A stretch of 64,000 nucleotides of DNA from Saccharomycopsis crataegensis (taxonomy: Eukaryota; Ascomycota; Saccharomycetes; Ascoideales; Saccharomycopsidaceae): assembly GCF_037102585.1 (NCBI RefSeq), contig NW_027043837.1, positions 372,001 to 436,000 on the forward strand. The letters run 5' to 3'. The notes below the pieces were generated by a model. The model was not told the origin of the DNA, did not search any database, and saw only the letters and a program-made list of their open reading frames with translations. Positions 49,240 through 58,765 of this stretch are shown here, in pieces; position 1 is the first letter of the stretch; the number at the start of each line of letters is the position of its first letter. A program made the position numbers and the translations under genes.

Positions 49240-50721
49240 CTAATCTCTTTCAAACGCAGCAGCAAAGAACCCAATACCCCCATCGACTTTTGGTAAACTT
49301 CTAATACATCCTTCGGCTAAAGCTTTCAGTTCTTGTTCGCCAAATCTTGCTTTTACAAATTCATCACTCCATCCACGGCGTGGCCAATCGGGTATCACTT
49401 GATCTCTGGTACATAATCTCCAGCCAGCGTTCTTAATTTGTCCATCATTGAGCAAATCAATCACCACTTGTTCATTTTCCTCGGCATGAATGGAACATGT
49501 GGAATACACGAGTTTTTTCGCCAGAGGGAACAGAAGAGCGTGCTTGACAATGGTAAATTGGAATGACGAGAGCTTAGCAAGTCTTTCTTTATCTTTCCCA
49601 CTAATAGGCTCTTCTTCTTCTTCTTCTTCTTCTTCGTCATCATCATCATTTTCTTCAACGATATCTTCCTCCTCATTGGTGGTGGTCTTTTCCAGTGTTT
49701 TTTTCTCTGGTTGATTTTTGTTCAACTTATCATCTTTTGATCTACCAAAGATCCCACTACCACTACACGATGGATCAACAATGAATCCCACCACATCGTT
49801 GAATTCTTTAGGGCTAGCGGTGGTGAAATCCTGATTTTTCACACTGATACACTTAGAAGCTCCAGCCCGGGCCACCATCTTCCGCAAAATCTGTGATCTA
49901 GCAGAATTTCTTTCGAAGGCGACAATCGAGTGTTTTTGGTTCTTCACATAACTGGCAGCGTGGGTGGTTTTGTTACCTGGGGCAGCACACGCATCAATGA
50001 TATGATCACCTGGCAGAGGATGAAGAATGTGGGCGGGGAAACACGAGGCTCTGTCCTGAATGATGATTTTCCCCTGCTTGTAGGCGTCGGTCGAGGTGAC
50101 CTTATCTTTAGGGTGAAGCCCGTATAAGTTGGGAATGTACGGGTCGTGGAAGATGGTTCCTGGGGTGTCAATTACTTTTTCAAAAGCGTCTACTTTGGTG
50201 AGTTTTTTGAAAAAAGGGTCTTTTGTCAATACGGCGTCGACGGTACTTTTGATGGTGTTGACACGGACCCATCTGACCGGGGTATAATCACGGTTATTAT
50301 CATCTTCTTGGTCGTCTTTCACAAGCTCACTTAAATCTTTTACTTTGTGTTTGAGCTTGAGCTTGATGAATTCTGAGTGGATTCTTGTCTTGTGGGCCAA
50401 GACGTAGTCCTTGATGGGATGTTTTGCGGACTGAATTCTTCCTGATTTCGTCAATAATAGATCATGGACGAGCAAGAGCGACAACTTGGGGGTGAGTTTC
50501 TTTGGGATTTTTGTGGTCCCGGAAGGTTTAAGGAGTTTCGAGTGTTTGATAATGTCTTTGAGGAACTGCTGGTATCGTAAAGTGGACGATACTAGGGCAA
50601 GGACCTGTTTACCGTTAGACTTTATCTTTTTGGAATCCGCCGATTCGAAGATCCTTGACTTCAACGAGGCGTTTTTCGGGTCGTTTGTGAGGAACTGTTC
50701 TGATTCGAAGTATAGGAGCAT
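49240..50721 (-). CDS. RCM1: Rcm1, 25S rRNA m5C methyltransferase (NOL1/NOP2/Sun family)
   Basis: 493 aa from MLLYFESEQF, which lines up with the S. cerevisiae start. The open frame runs 92 codons further upstream through a GGAAA repeat and is not protein-like. The SAM-binding motif DACAAPGNKTTHAAS lies at 243-257. The two catalytic Cys are C319 (VDPSC319SGSGIFG) and C408 (YSTC408SIHAEENE). RASCFPAHILHP just before motif I and 'ALPKVDGGIGFFA'-type C-terminal residues are family signatures. An acidic insertion (about 350-370) separates motifs IV and VI. Rcm1 (YNL022C) methylates one cytosine of 25S rRNA in the nucleolus. The second microprotein ORF ends 195 bp upstream. Confidence 0.94.
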   Translation of the reverse strand: MLLYFESEQFLTNDPKNASLKSRIFESADSKKIKSNGKQVLALVSSTLRYQQFLKDIIKHSKLLKPSGTTKIPKKLTPKLSLLLVHDLLLTKSGRIQSAKHPIKDYVLAHKTRIHSEFIKLKLKHKVKDLSELVKDDQEDDNNRDYTPVRWVRVNTIKSTVDAVLTKDPFFKKLTKVDAFEKVIDTPGTIFHDPYIPNLYGLHPKDKVTSTDAYKQGKIIIQDRASCFPAHILHPLPGDHIIDACAAPGNKTTHAASYVKNQKHSIVAFERNSARSQILRKMVARAGASKCISVKNQDFTTASPKEFNDVVGFIVDPSCSGSGIFGRSKDDKLNKNQPEKKTLEKTTTNEEEDIVEENDDDDEEEEEEEEEPISGKDKERLAKLSSFQFTIVKHALLFPLAKKLVYSTCSIHAEENEQVVIDLLNDGQIKNAGWRLCTRDQVIPDWPRRGWSDEFVKARFGEQELKALAEGCIRSLPKVDGGIGFFAAAFERD

Positions 50722-50787
50722 ATCTTGAGGTTTTTCCTGCTGTTGGGAGGGGGGGAGGGGGGTGGGGCCAATTGTTGAGATCCTGTC

Positions 50788-50822
50788 TTCCTTTCCTTTC
50801 CTTTCCTTTCCTTTCCTTTCCT
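50788..50822. repeat. TTTCC pentanucleotide repeat
   Basis: About six to seven units between the RCM1 start and the upstream microORF. On the minus strand it reads GGAAA in the presumed RCM1 promoter or leader. Confidence 0.88.
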
Positions 50823-50915
50823 CCCCACAAGGTACCCCCATCAAATGATTATTGAGAGAAAATTTTCTGACGGCAGAAAAAAAGCCATCAGACACCCGTC
50901 GCTGTGGTACTGTGC

Positions 50916-51074
50916 CTACACCTCGTGGCAAAACCCGCACTTGGAACGCTGGCACTGGTGGCATTGTTGGCGCTTGCCGTCGTTCATATAGCAGCACAGG
51001 CAGCAGACCCAGAAGACTCCTCCGTAGCAGTTTTTGTCGTCGTCGCCGTCGTCGTCGTCTGGTGCGTGTGCCAT
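50916..51074 (-). CDS. Microprotein with RanBP2-type zinc finger plus extra CxxC (copy B)
   Basis: 52 aa, ATG to TAG on the minus strand. An Asp-rich start is followed by W22-x-C24-x2-C27-x3-N31-x6-C38-x2-C41-x4-C46-x2-C49, the same spacing throughout as the ORF at 30722-30871. Residues between the ligands differ almost everywhere. That is what selection on a zinc fold would leave and a recent copy would not. TATATAAAG lies about 70 bases upstream, so it may have its own promoter. The gene lies 195 bp upstream of RCM1 in the same orientation. Codons are GC-rich compared with the spacer. Role unknown; RNA or ubiquitin binding is the family precedent. Confidence 0.6.
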   Translation of the reverse strand: MAHAPDDDDGDDDKNCYGGVFWVCCLCCYMNDGKRQQCHQCQRSKCGFCHEV

Positions 51075-51715
51075 TGTCGTTGTCGTTGTCTCGAATAGTG
51101 ATAGGGCATTTACATTTCTCGAGAAGAGTGACGGGGGATATATCTTTATATAAAATAGAATTGTTTAATTAAAACAACAATAAAAAAAAAAAAAACTGCG
51201 AAAAAATGAAAATTTTTATGTGCTAAGATCTGATCTGAGACATTTTACTTATTTTATTGTGATTATCTGACAGGTTGCGATCTTCGGTGATGTGATGTCC
51301 TTCCTTTCTTATTATTATATATCCTTCCTTCCTTCCTTTCTTTCTTTCTTTCTTCCATGCCACCAGATAACATGTTATATATATATATATATATGTGTGT
51401 GTGATATATTACCCCTTTTATACAATGCTTATATCATATTTACATCTATAATCTCTCAAGACATATCGAATCATATCCATTTACCATCCCATTTCTTGAC
51501 AAGTGATCTGCCCCCAACTAAGCGATAAAAAAAATTTTTTACAAAATTTCGGTCCTACCCGAATATATTTCTAACAATGAATCTATAACTGTATAGTATA
51601 TTTATATATGTATTTATATATCAATAAAAAATTTAAAGCACAAACAAACAAAAAGAAAACAAAAACAAAAACAAAACCCAATTTATCCTATTTTATAATG
51701 ATACCACTACTCCCT
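51075..51715. other. Spacer between copy-B microORF and the WSTV-repeat protein
   Basis: About 640 bases. Contains TATATAAAG at about 51144-51152 (microORF promoter), a TTCC/TTTC run near 51298-51354, an AT/GT repeat near 51373-51405, and an A-rich 3' flank. No other gene was seen. Confidence 0.5.
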
Positions 51716-52603
51716 TTAATAATCGTATGGATTGGTCACTTGGGCTCTAAGAGAACTGGCTCTTACCGATTGGGCCGAATTGTAAGAAGATAACTCAGAC
51801 GATACCAATGAAGAATAAGAGGCATTATCTTGGATTGTTGTCTTTCCCTCAGTAGCGTTGGCATTCAAAGAGGATGTGATGCTAACACTTGTACTGGTCT
51901 TGGTAGTGGTGTCACTAGATTTGGTGGTCTTGGTGATGTGTGATTTAGAATGTTTAGTTTTGTGCGAATGAGTCTTGTGGCCATTAGTGGTGGAGTTATT
52001 ATGATGTGTCTCAGTCTTGCTGACAGTACGAAATGATGGAGAAACTTCTTCATCGGCATTCCCAGCATCGGTGGCAGAAGAAGCAGAAGAAGTTTCGGTA
52101 ATGGACGGAGTGGTGTAGTGGGCGGTCGCTGTAAGGTCATCGAAAACTGTGGTGCTATCATTATCTTCTTCAGAAGCATTGGTGGTTGTGTCGGAATCTG
52201 TAGTGTCTCCAGAGTCATCAAAAAGCGTCGAAACCCCTTCATCAGCATACATCACTGCTGCAGAAGTGGACGAAGAAGCAGAGGTGATTGGAGCATGGAT
52301 GTGGCCGGCACCTAAGGTTTGCGATGGCATTTTCGTGAGGGTGGTGATACGGTTGTCATAACCAACGGTGCTCCATTCATTTGTATAGCTAACGGTGCTC
52401 CAATTGACGTTGTAACTAATGGTGCTCCAATTGACGTTATAGCTAACGGTGTTCCAGTCGACATTGTAATCAACAGTGCTCCAGTTGATGGAAGAGGAGG
52501 AGGAGGAGGAGGAAGTGTCGCTGGAAACCGCATGGTTCAAAGGAGCAGCAATAGCTGGGGAACAAAGAAGCACAAGAACACTTAAAAGAGACGAAGATTT
52601 CAT
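51716..52603 (-). CDS. Secreted Ser/Thr-rich protein with five 9-residue W/Y repeats
   Basis: 295 aa. A signal peptide at 1-19 precedes a Ser run. Five tandem 9-residue units follow at about 40-85, W-S/N-T-V/I-x-Y-N-V-N/D and relatives (WNTVSYNVN, WSTISYNVN, WSTVSYTNE). The rest is a Ser/Thr/Asp-rich segment with a His/Lys patch (HKTHSHKTKHSKSH). The C-terminus ends in TNPYDY without a GPI-type tail. I do not recognise the family. The composition suggests an O-glycosylated wall or extracellular protein. It lies in tandem with another secreted Ser-rich gene upstream. The frame is intact. Confidence 0.7.
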   Translation of the reverse strand: MKSSSLLSVLVLLCSPAIAAPLNHAVSSDTSSSSSSSSINWSTVDYNVDWNTVSYNVNWSTISYNVNWSTVSYTNEWSTVGYDNRITTLTKMPSQTLGAGHIHAPITSASSSTSAAVMYADEGVSTLFDDSGDTTDSDTTTNASEEDNDSTTVFDDLTATAHYTTPSITETSSASSATDAGNADEEVSPSFRTVSKTETHHNNSTTNGHKTHSHKTKHSKSHITKTTKSSDTTTKTSTSVSITSSLNANATEGKTTIQDNASYSSLVSSELSSYNSAQSVRASSLRAQVTNPYDY

Positions 52604-52789
52604 TGTGTTTTTAAAATTCTATAAGAAATATTATTTTCGACGGAGTTAATTGGTATCGCTATGCGTTTATCACCGGAGTTATCAATAAACCGTGGAAAGG
52701 GGGAAAAACAAAAAAGAAGAAGAAGAAGAAGATGTTGATAATTTATATATATATATATGAAATGAAGGACATTATTGTTAATTCTACAG

Positions 52790-52820
<31 letters not shown>

Positions 52821-53769
52821 TATTATGCATGATATATTTGAAGCCTGGTAATTCCGTAGATTTGAATTTTAGTAAAGATGAACCAGAAGCTTTGGATGCG
52901 CCTGGTTGGCGGATCTGAGTTTCCACCCACACCCACTGCAGGCAGGCTAAAAGATCCGTTAATTCTACTAACTTTTAGGACACCAGAATTCAATAATAAT
53001 TTCCTCTTTTTTGGTAGATAATGAAGTGCAGCAGCTCACGTAATAATGGGTAATGATTCGTTTTAAATTTGACAGAAAAGTACAGACCCACCCCATGTGT
53101 TGTGTTGTGTTGGGAATCTCAAGATACCACCAACATGATGGCTTTTTTTGTTTTGTTTTGTTTTGTTTTGTTTTGTTTTGTTTTGCCGTTCGTTCGTTCC
53201 TAAATATATAGTGATTCCCCCTCCAGTTCTAACTTAACTCCAACAATACCCAGAAGATTTATTTATTATTCTACCTTATTACTGCAATGAACAACTTGAA
53301 AAAAAAAAAAAAAAAAAAACTAAACGATAATTAAAATTTTATTTGTTTATAAAGAAGATTAAAAAAGTAGATGGATGTGTCACTAACCAATAAACATAGA
53401 TAGCTGGGAATAGAAAAGAACAAAGAAACTTCAACATCAACAGTACTTTTGTCAAATAATAAATGGAATTTTCTTGAAATGCAGTTTTGACGTTATTAAT
53501 ATTATATATGAATTTTTTTTAATTTATGTGTGTGTGAAAGAAAGACTTTGAAACTGAAAAAATAAGACAGACTAAAAGCAGTTTTCTCTTCCCATTATTA
53601 TTATTCTAGTATAACTTTTCTGGGGGGGTTTCTCTCTCTTTGTCTGGTATATACCAATATTGGAACTGAAAAAAATAAATGAAAATAAAGCAATTAAATG
53701 CCTGTGATGGGAAGCAGCAAATGGGGAAAAGGGTAACGAAGTCTAGAAGAGGCAAGGTATCAAATTAAT
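52604..53769. other. Spacer with pentanucleotide array, 1.2 kb
   Basis: Holds the promoter of the WSTV-repeat gene, GAA triplets near 52714-52731, AT and ATT repeats near 52745-52825, GTGTT units near 53100 and the TTTTG array at 53146-53185. No gene was recognised. Confidence 0.5.
53146..53185. repeat. TTTTG pentanucleotide repeat
   Basis: Eight TTTTG units, followed by three GTTC units. Confidence 0.92.
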
Positions 53770-54279
53770 TTACACGTAAACGGTGCTAACAGCGTAAATG
53801 GTTTCGACTACCCAGTCAGTCACGGTGACGGTATGAGTGCTAGCAGCAGTAGTTGGGGCGCTGGAAGAGCTAGAGGATGTAGAAGATGTAGTTGAAGAAA
53901 TAACAGGAGTAGTAGAAGAAGAAGAAGAAGAAGAAGAAGAGGAAGTGGTGGCAGCAATGGCAGCAGAAGAAGAAGTGGTGGCAGCAGCACTAGAAGAGGT
54001 AGCAGCAGCACTAGAAGAGGCAGCAGCAGAAGCAGTCACAGTGACATACTCAGTAATTGGCTGGACAATTTGTGGGTTAATGGTGGTGACTTGACCGTTG
54101 ACGGTTTTGGTAGTTTGGTAAACCGAATAAGTTGCCGCTGCTGGAGTAGGAGTGGAAATCGGTTGGCCAGGAGTATAGGTGACGGTAACAATAGTGATAT
54201 CGTTAAGAATGACCTTGTTTTGGTTGTCGGCAAGGACCAAACTGGACAAGAGAGCTGACAAGGCGAATTTATTGAAGAG

Positions 54280-54282
<3 letters not shown>
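53770..54282 (-). CDS. Small secreted Ser/Ala-rich wall protein
   Basis: 170 aa. A signal peptide at about 1-18 (FALSALLSSLVLA) is followed by a short conserved-looking region with VTVTYTPGQPISTP and ITEYVTVTA, then about 60 residues of Ser/Ala/Thr. It ends in VTDWVVETIYAVSTVYV. The TEYVTVTAS element is common in yeast wall mannoproteins. No GPI signal is obvious. No enzyme domain is seen. It is likely a covalently or loosely wall-bound glycoprotein. Exact homologue not identified. Confidence 0.65.
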
Positions 54283-54311
<29 letters not shown>

Positions 54312-55011
54312 GTATTATGGATGATGGAGTGATAAAAAAATTAGTGTACAGCTAATTAAAAAAAAAAATAATATGGATATCGACAGTAATTTGTATGAGT
54401 GTGGGGGGGTATTATCTGATTGGAAGGATAGACAATCAAACTTGTTTTGGGGAAATAAAGACAGTGTGATGATTAGAGAGATAATGTATGGTGTGCCACA
54501 AAAGAGAGTAAATTGAAATATATATATATATATATATATATAAATATAAAATACGTGTGGGTGTGTCAACCCACTAATAATAAAATGGAGAAAAATTGGA
54601 TGCGTCTGCAGGCAGAAAACCCCTTTTTTTTTTTTTTTTCCAGGTGTTATGTGTATTTGTTGGGGTGTGCCACACCCATGCTCTTTGTTCAACCACTCAG
54701 TTGTCCCCAGCAGCAGCAGCAGCAGCAGCCGCCGCCGCTGTTTTTGTTTTGGCTTCTTCCCCTATTGGGATTGGGTTGGTTGGCTGAGGGGGGAGGGTAA
54801 TTAATTATGTCAGGTCAATTTTTGAAACGTGATTTGTCATGTGATATATATATAATATTGCTAAGTGCACTATATGGCCCCCGATGAGATAAAAACTTTT
54901 CTTTCTCCATCTACATATAGCTATCCTTGTTTAATTCTATTATTTCAAGATAGAGAGAATACTTTTAGACCCATCATTCATTCAAATGCAAACTTCCCTC
55001 TTTTATTAACC
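54283..55011. other. Divergent promoter, wall protein / WDR89-like
   Basis: About 730 bases. ATT triplets just upstream of the wall-protein ATG, an AT repeat near 54520-54542, a CAG/CCG triplet patch at 54712-54739 and a CT repeat near 54605-54640. The WD gene frame is open from 54865 but its N-terminal part is not conserved-looking. Confidence 0.4.
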
Positions 55012-56202
55012 ATGTCCCAAAATATCACTTCAAAACTCCTCCATCTGTGGTCCCACGGTTCAAACTGGATCATCGATCTCGTACCATTGAAAAATAATAC
55101 CCTTGTTGCTGCCTCGTTATCCAATGGGGAAATCCATATCTATTCTCTTTCCCTGTCTCTGTCGTTCCCATCCTCGGCGAAACTCGTAATAAAAGCCCAT
55201 GCAAACTGCATCGCCAAACTAATAGCCATTGACGATTCCACCATCGCTACGTGCAGTACCGACGCCGTCAAAGTATGGAACATCGATTCTCCAACCCCTC
55301 AACTGCCAAGCTACGAACTCTCCGATCCTAAGGGCATTGCGTTCTTATCTTTGGCATACTCACCGTTGTCGGGATACTTGGCAGCCGGCACTGAATTGAA
55401 ATCTAGTGATGCCCATATTCATCTTTGGGATTTGAATAACCAGGGCAAGTTGGTACGGTCGTTGGTAGAAACCCAGCACGACGATGTCACTGCTCTTGCC
55501 TTCCATCCAACAAACAAGAAATTGTTGCTCTCAGGGTCCACCGATGGCTGTATCAACGTCTTTGATCTTTCGCAAGAACTAGAAGACGATTGTCTTTACC
55601 AAGTGGTGGAATTTGCATCGATCCATTCGGCAGGGTGGTTGACCAGTACCAGAATCTTTGGATTAACCCATATGGAGACATTTGGGGTGGCGGAATTGAA
55701 CGACATGACGGTGGAAGCGGCAATCGAGCCAAAACCCCTCGAGTTTGGGGATATTAGAGAAAAATGGGGTTGCGAATACGTGGTGGATTTGTACGTCGAG
55801 TCTTCTTCCAAAGGTCGAGGATACGTGGCATGCGGGTCGATCAATGATAAAAATCAGGTGAAACTCGTGAGGTTTGCCAAAGAAAAATTGAAGATGTCGA
55901 AATCGGTGATAATTGACCGCCCACACGGCGAAGAAATTGCGCGTTGTGTATTGGTAAGTGCTAAACATCCTAACTTGGTATTTACCGGGGGTGAAGATGG
56001 TAAAATCAATGTGTGGGAAATGAGCTCTCCATTGACTGAAGTATTGAAATTGGCAGCTGATCAAAATGAAGAGGCTGATGTCGAAATGGACGATTCTGAA
56101 AAGAAGAATAAAAACCATAAAATTCAAGAGCACAAGAAGAACAAGAAAAGACATGGTAAAGAAAAGACAAAGATCAAGAAACAAAAGTTTAGTCCATATT
56201 AG
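55012..56202 (+). CDS. WD40 repeat protein, WDR89 / YNL035C-like
   Basis: 396 aa from MSQNITSK; the upstream frame (first ATG 54874) adds a leader of dubious quality. About six to seven WD units follow, for example TCSTDAVKVWNID, GYLAAGTELKSSDAHIHLWDL, LLLSGSTDGCINVFDL and FTGGEDGKINVWEM. The C-terminus is a very basic Lys/Asn tail (KKNKNHKIQEHKK…), probably nuclear. It resembles the WDR89 family, represented in S. cerevisiae by YNL035C, whose exact function is not settled. No other domain is seen. Family likely, function unknown. Confidence 0.7.
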   Translation: MSQNITSKLLHLWSHGSNWIIDLVPLKNNTLVAASLSNGEIHIYSLSLSLSFPSSAKLVIKAHANCIAKLIAIDDSTIATCSTDAVKVWNIDSPTPQLPSYELSDPKGIAFLSLAYSPLSGYLAAGTELKSSDAHIHLWDLNNQGKLVRSLVETQHDDVTALAFHPTNKKLLLSGSTDGCINVFDLSQELEDDCLYQVVEFASIHSAGWLTSTRIFGLTHMETFGVAELNDMTVEAAIEPKPLEFGDIREKWGCEYVVDLYVESSSKGRGYVACGSINDKNQVKLVRFAKEKLKMSKSVIIDRPHGEEIARCVLVSAKHPNLVFTGGEDGKINVWEMSSPLTEVLKLAADQNEEADVEMDDSEKKNKNHKIQEHKKNKKRHGKEKTKIKKQKFSPY

Positions 56203-56620
56203 ATAGATGTGGAGGAAAATAATCTTGTTTCGATAAACATAGAAAAAGTTTTTTCGCGCCAAATATATTATACACATTGTTTGTAATTACAAAATGTAAG
56301 GGTATAATTTACGGAGTCTCTTCTAAGCATGTTGGAGAATTCGCACCGGGTAATCGATGCCCACCCCCCAATCGGGAATTTTTTCTCGCTCAGTTTTAAT
56401 ATAAGCAGCGGTTTCAGTCAGTGATGGAGTCGCCTGGCTTTTTTCATCATGAATTATTGATTCCTATTGATGGTATTTCTATAGAAGGGTCTTTTCTTTT
56501 CTTTTCTTATCTTATCTTGTCTTGTCTTGTCTTGTCTTGTCTTTTTTTTTTTCTGTCTTGCCACATATCCAGTGCAAGTTTCTGGACACTTGAAAGAACT
56601 TCCGTCTGGAAAGCACCATA
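56203..56620. other. Tandem spacer WDR89-like / NFKBIL1-like
   Basis: About 420 bases. Contains the CTTTT/CTTGT pentamer array at 56491-56540. Two short ATG-led frames (31 and about 66 codons) do not look real. Confidence 0.45.
56491..56540. repeat. CTTTT / CTTAT / CTTGT pentanucleotide array
   Basis: Three CTTTT, two CTTAT and five CTTGT units in tandem, as if two substitutions spread by array expansion. Confidence 0.9.
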
Positions 56621-56813
56621 ATGACTTCATTGGCTGGTTTTGATCATTTTGGAGGGAAAAATAATGGCGGTGAAAGAGAACGTGGGGATTTGATGTTTGG
56701 GGAAACTTTTGCAAACAAATATCAAAGGCAAACCACCTTTAATGAGACCATAAATGGCTCTGAAGAAGATGAGGATGATGATGAGGATGATGAAGAAGAA
56801 GAAAATAATAATA

Positions 56814-56845
<32 letters not shown>

Positions 56846-57904
56846 AGTCTTCTGCTGCACGAGATTGTAATGTTGGACTTCGTCAAGGGTCGTAAACTTC
56901 GCAGCAAGACTAGAGAAACCAAACGAAATCAGAAAACCGAACAGGCGAATGATGATCATGAGACGAATTTCGATAAAGAGATTGTTGATTCATCGTCCCT
57001 ACCAACCAAGAAAACTTTTGTCGTTGGGAAGCTATCCTTCAAAAACTCTAAAAATAAAATCAATACCAAACCCTCTCGACGCTCGAAGAATAAGCCATTA
57101 ACCACATTCGTTGAGTCTAATAGTACAGAAGATGAAGATGAAGATGTCAGAAGTAATCAATGCTGGGTGACCCCGTCACCTTCCACTACACGACCTTCGG
57201 AGATACTGAATCTAAAAAAAGATAATATCATATCGCACTCGAAAGATGACGATGGGGACAATACCATTACCGATTATTCGACAGAGACAGAATACTCATC
57301 GCTGGATCTCGAAGTGGACCTACCCAAAAAAGAGCAATCCTCATCACTGATGAATGATACTACAGGTCGTTCTCAAAGAGCTTCTTCTGTGATAGAGTTT
57401 TTGACTCCTCGAGGAAACGACATGGGGATTAGTACCCCAAGAACTGGATCTTGGGAGAAACTACGATCGTCCGTGGATGCAAATAGCAATACAAAACATA
57501 ACTCACAACAGAAATCGAGAATAGGAATTATGGCAGCCCAGAAATCGGAAGAAGAAGAAGAAGTCACGACAGCCCAGAAATTGGGACCGGGGATAATGGC
57601 ATACACCCCGATGTCCAACGGATCTAACACGACAAGAATGAAAACCCCGCCAAAAGACGATGAAACTGAAGATGAACAGGAAGAACGAGGTGCGGGGGAG
57701 AAGTATCTGGAATTTTTGCGTTCGCTGCCTTTAGCAGGAAAGTTTAGATTTGTTAAGGGAATGGAACATCGACCTGAATCATCACAATTTTCTAATGCAA
57801 ACAGTAACAAAAAACGACGTCGTACGGAAAAGAAACCGTCTTTAGAAAATCGTCCTGGTACTAAAAAAACATCCCGTTGTAATGTTACTGGAACAATATT
57901 TGAT

Positions 57905-57995
<91 letters not shown>

Positions 57996-58765
57996 GTGAT
58001 CATAAACCAACAGAAGCATCATCATCACCCCCATCGGTTGTCGAAAATGACAAGATTAATGGCCAGTTTTTTCAAGCTGGTAAAGATATAAATGGATATA
58101 AATTAATAGCAAAAGGCCCTGCAAAATCTGCAACACCACTGGCGAATGTTTCAAATGTCCAAAAATCGCCTGCGAAAGCCGTTGATGGCTATACTTTTTC
58201 TTATCAATTGAAGAATGAATTTTTCGCCAAACTTAAATCTTCACAAAAGGACCCGCTTAATGAGATACCTCTTCCAAAAGATAATGATGGTGAGATCCCC
58301 CAACAAACTTATAAAGAGTATCTCAAGTCATGGTCGTTGGTTGGGAGTATTAAAAATGTCATATGGCCATGTGCCGGAAACCTGTATGATTCAGTGACCT
58401 CGGATTCCTTGATAACATTTTTCCGGGAGGGAGCGAAAGTGGTTCTACAAGATTGCTACTCTCTTAGTAATAGTGGTAGTGGCGGTGGTGGTGGTGGTGA
58501 TAGCCTGGAACCGTGCTCTAGAATGTTGCAAGGGGCCACCAGGAGTGATCTCTTGTTGCAAAACAAGGTGTATTTTAATGTGGTCAAGAATGAACGAATT
58601 AGATGGCATCCTGATAAGATGGTGAGAATGTTACAAAGTCTGGGGGTGCTTGAGATGGAGAATGATCCTAATGATCCTAATGAAAAGATTTTGGTGGAGC
58701 AAATCACCGCGGTTTTCCAAATTATCAATGGGTTATACGAGATTAATGAGAAGATGGTAGAGTGA
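56621..58765 (+). CDS. NFKBIL1-like protein with poly-Asn tract
   Basis: 714 aa. Most of it is acidic, low-complexity and probably disordered, with an Asp/Glu run (about 45-75) and a 29-residue Asn tract (codons 57908-57994). The C-terminal 150 residues carry a coherent domain: YKEYLKSW…IKNVIWP, then an ERIRWHPDKM element and a final VEQITAVFQIINGLYEI helix. This arrangement (WP … R-W-H-P-D-K/R … helix) resembles the conserved C-terminus of animal NFKBIL1 (IkBL). It has no ankyrin repeats. NFKBIL1 is linked to mRNA splicing and export, but the role of the fungal relatives is unknown to me. A J-domain-like HPD is present, but there is no complete J domain. Confidence 0.55.
57908..57994 (+). 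repeat. Poly-Asn (AAT)29 tract
   Basis: 87 bases of pure AAT encode 29 Asn within the NFKBIL1-like gene. Confidence 0.93.

Noticed and set aside
50722-50997. 92 extra N-terminal codons of the RCM1 frame
   Set aside because: They read through a GGAAA array and through the microORF in another frame. The S. cerevisiae protein starts at the position of M93.
53837-54094. 85-codon Glu/Val/Ala ORF antisense to the small wall protein
   Set aside because: Antisense of a Ser/Ala codon repeat; no independent support.
54712-54739. CAG/CCG triplet patch
   Set aside because: Short and intergenic; the small frames across it (about 51 codons) have random Trp/Cys content without zinc-finger spacing.
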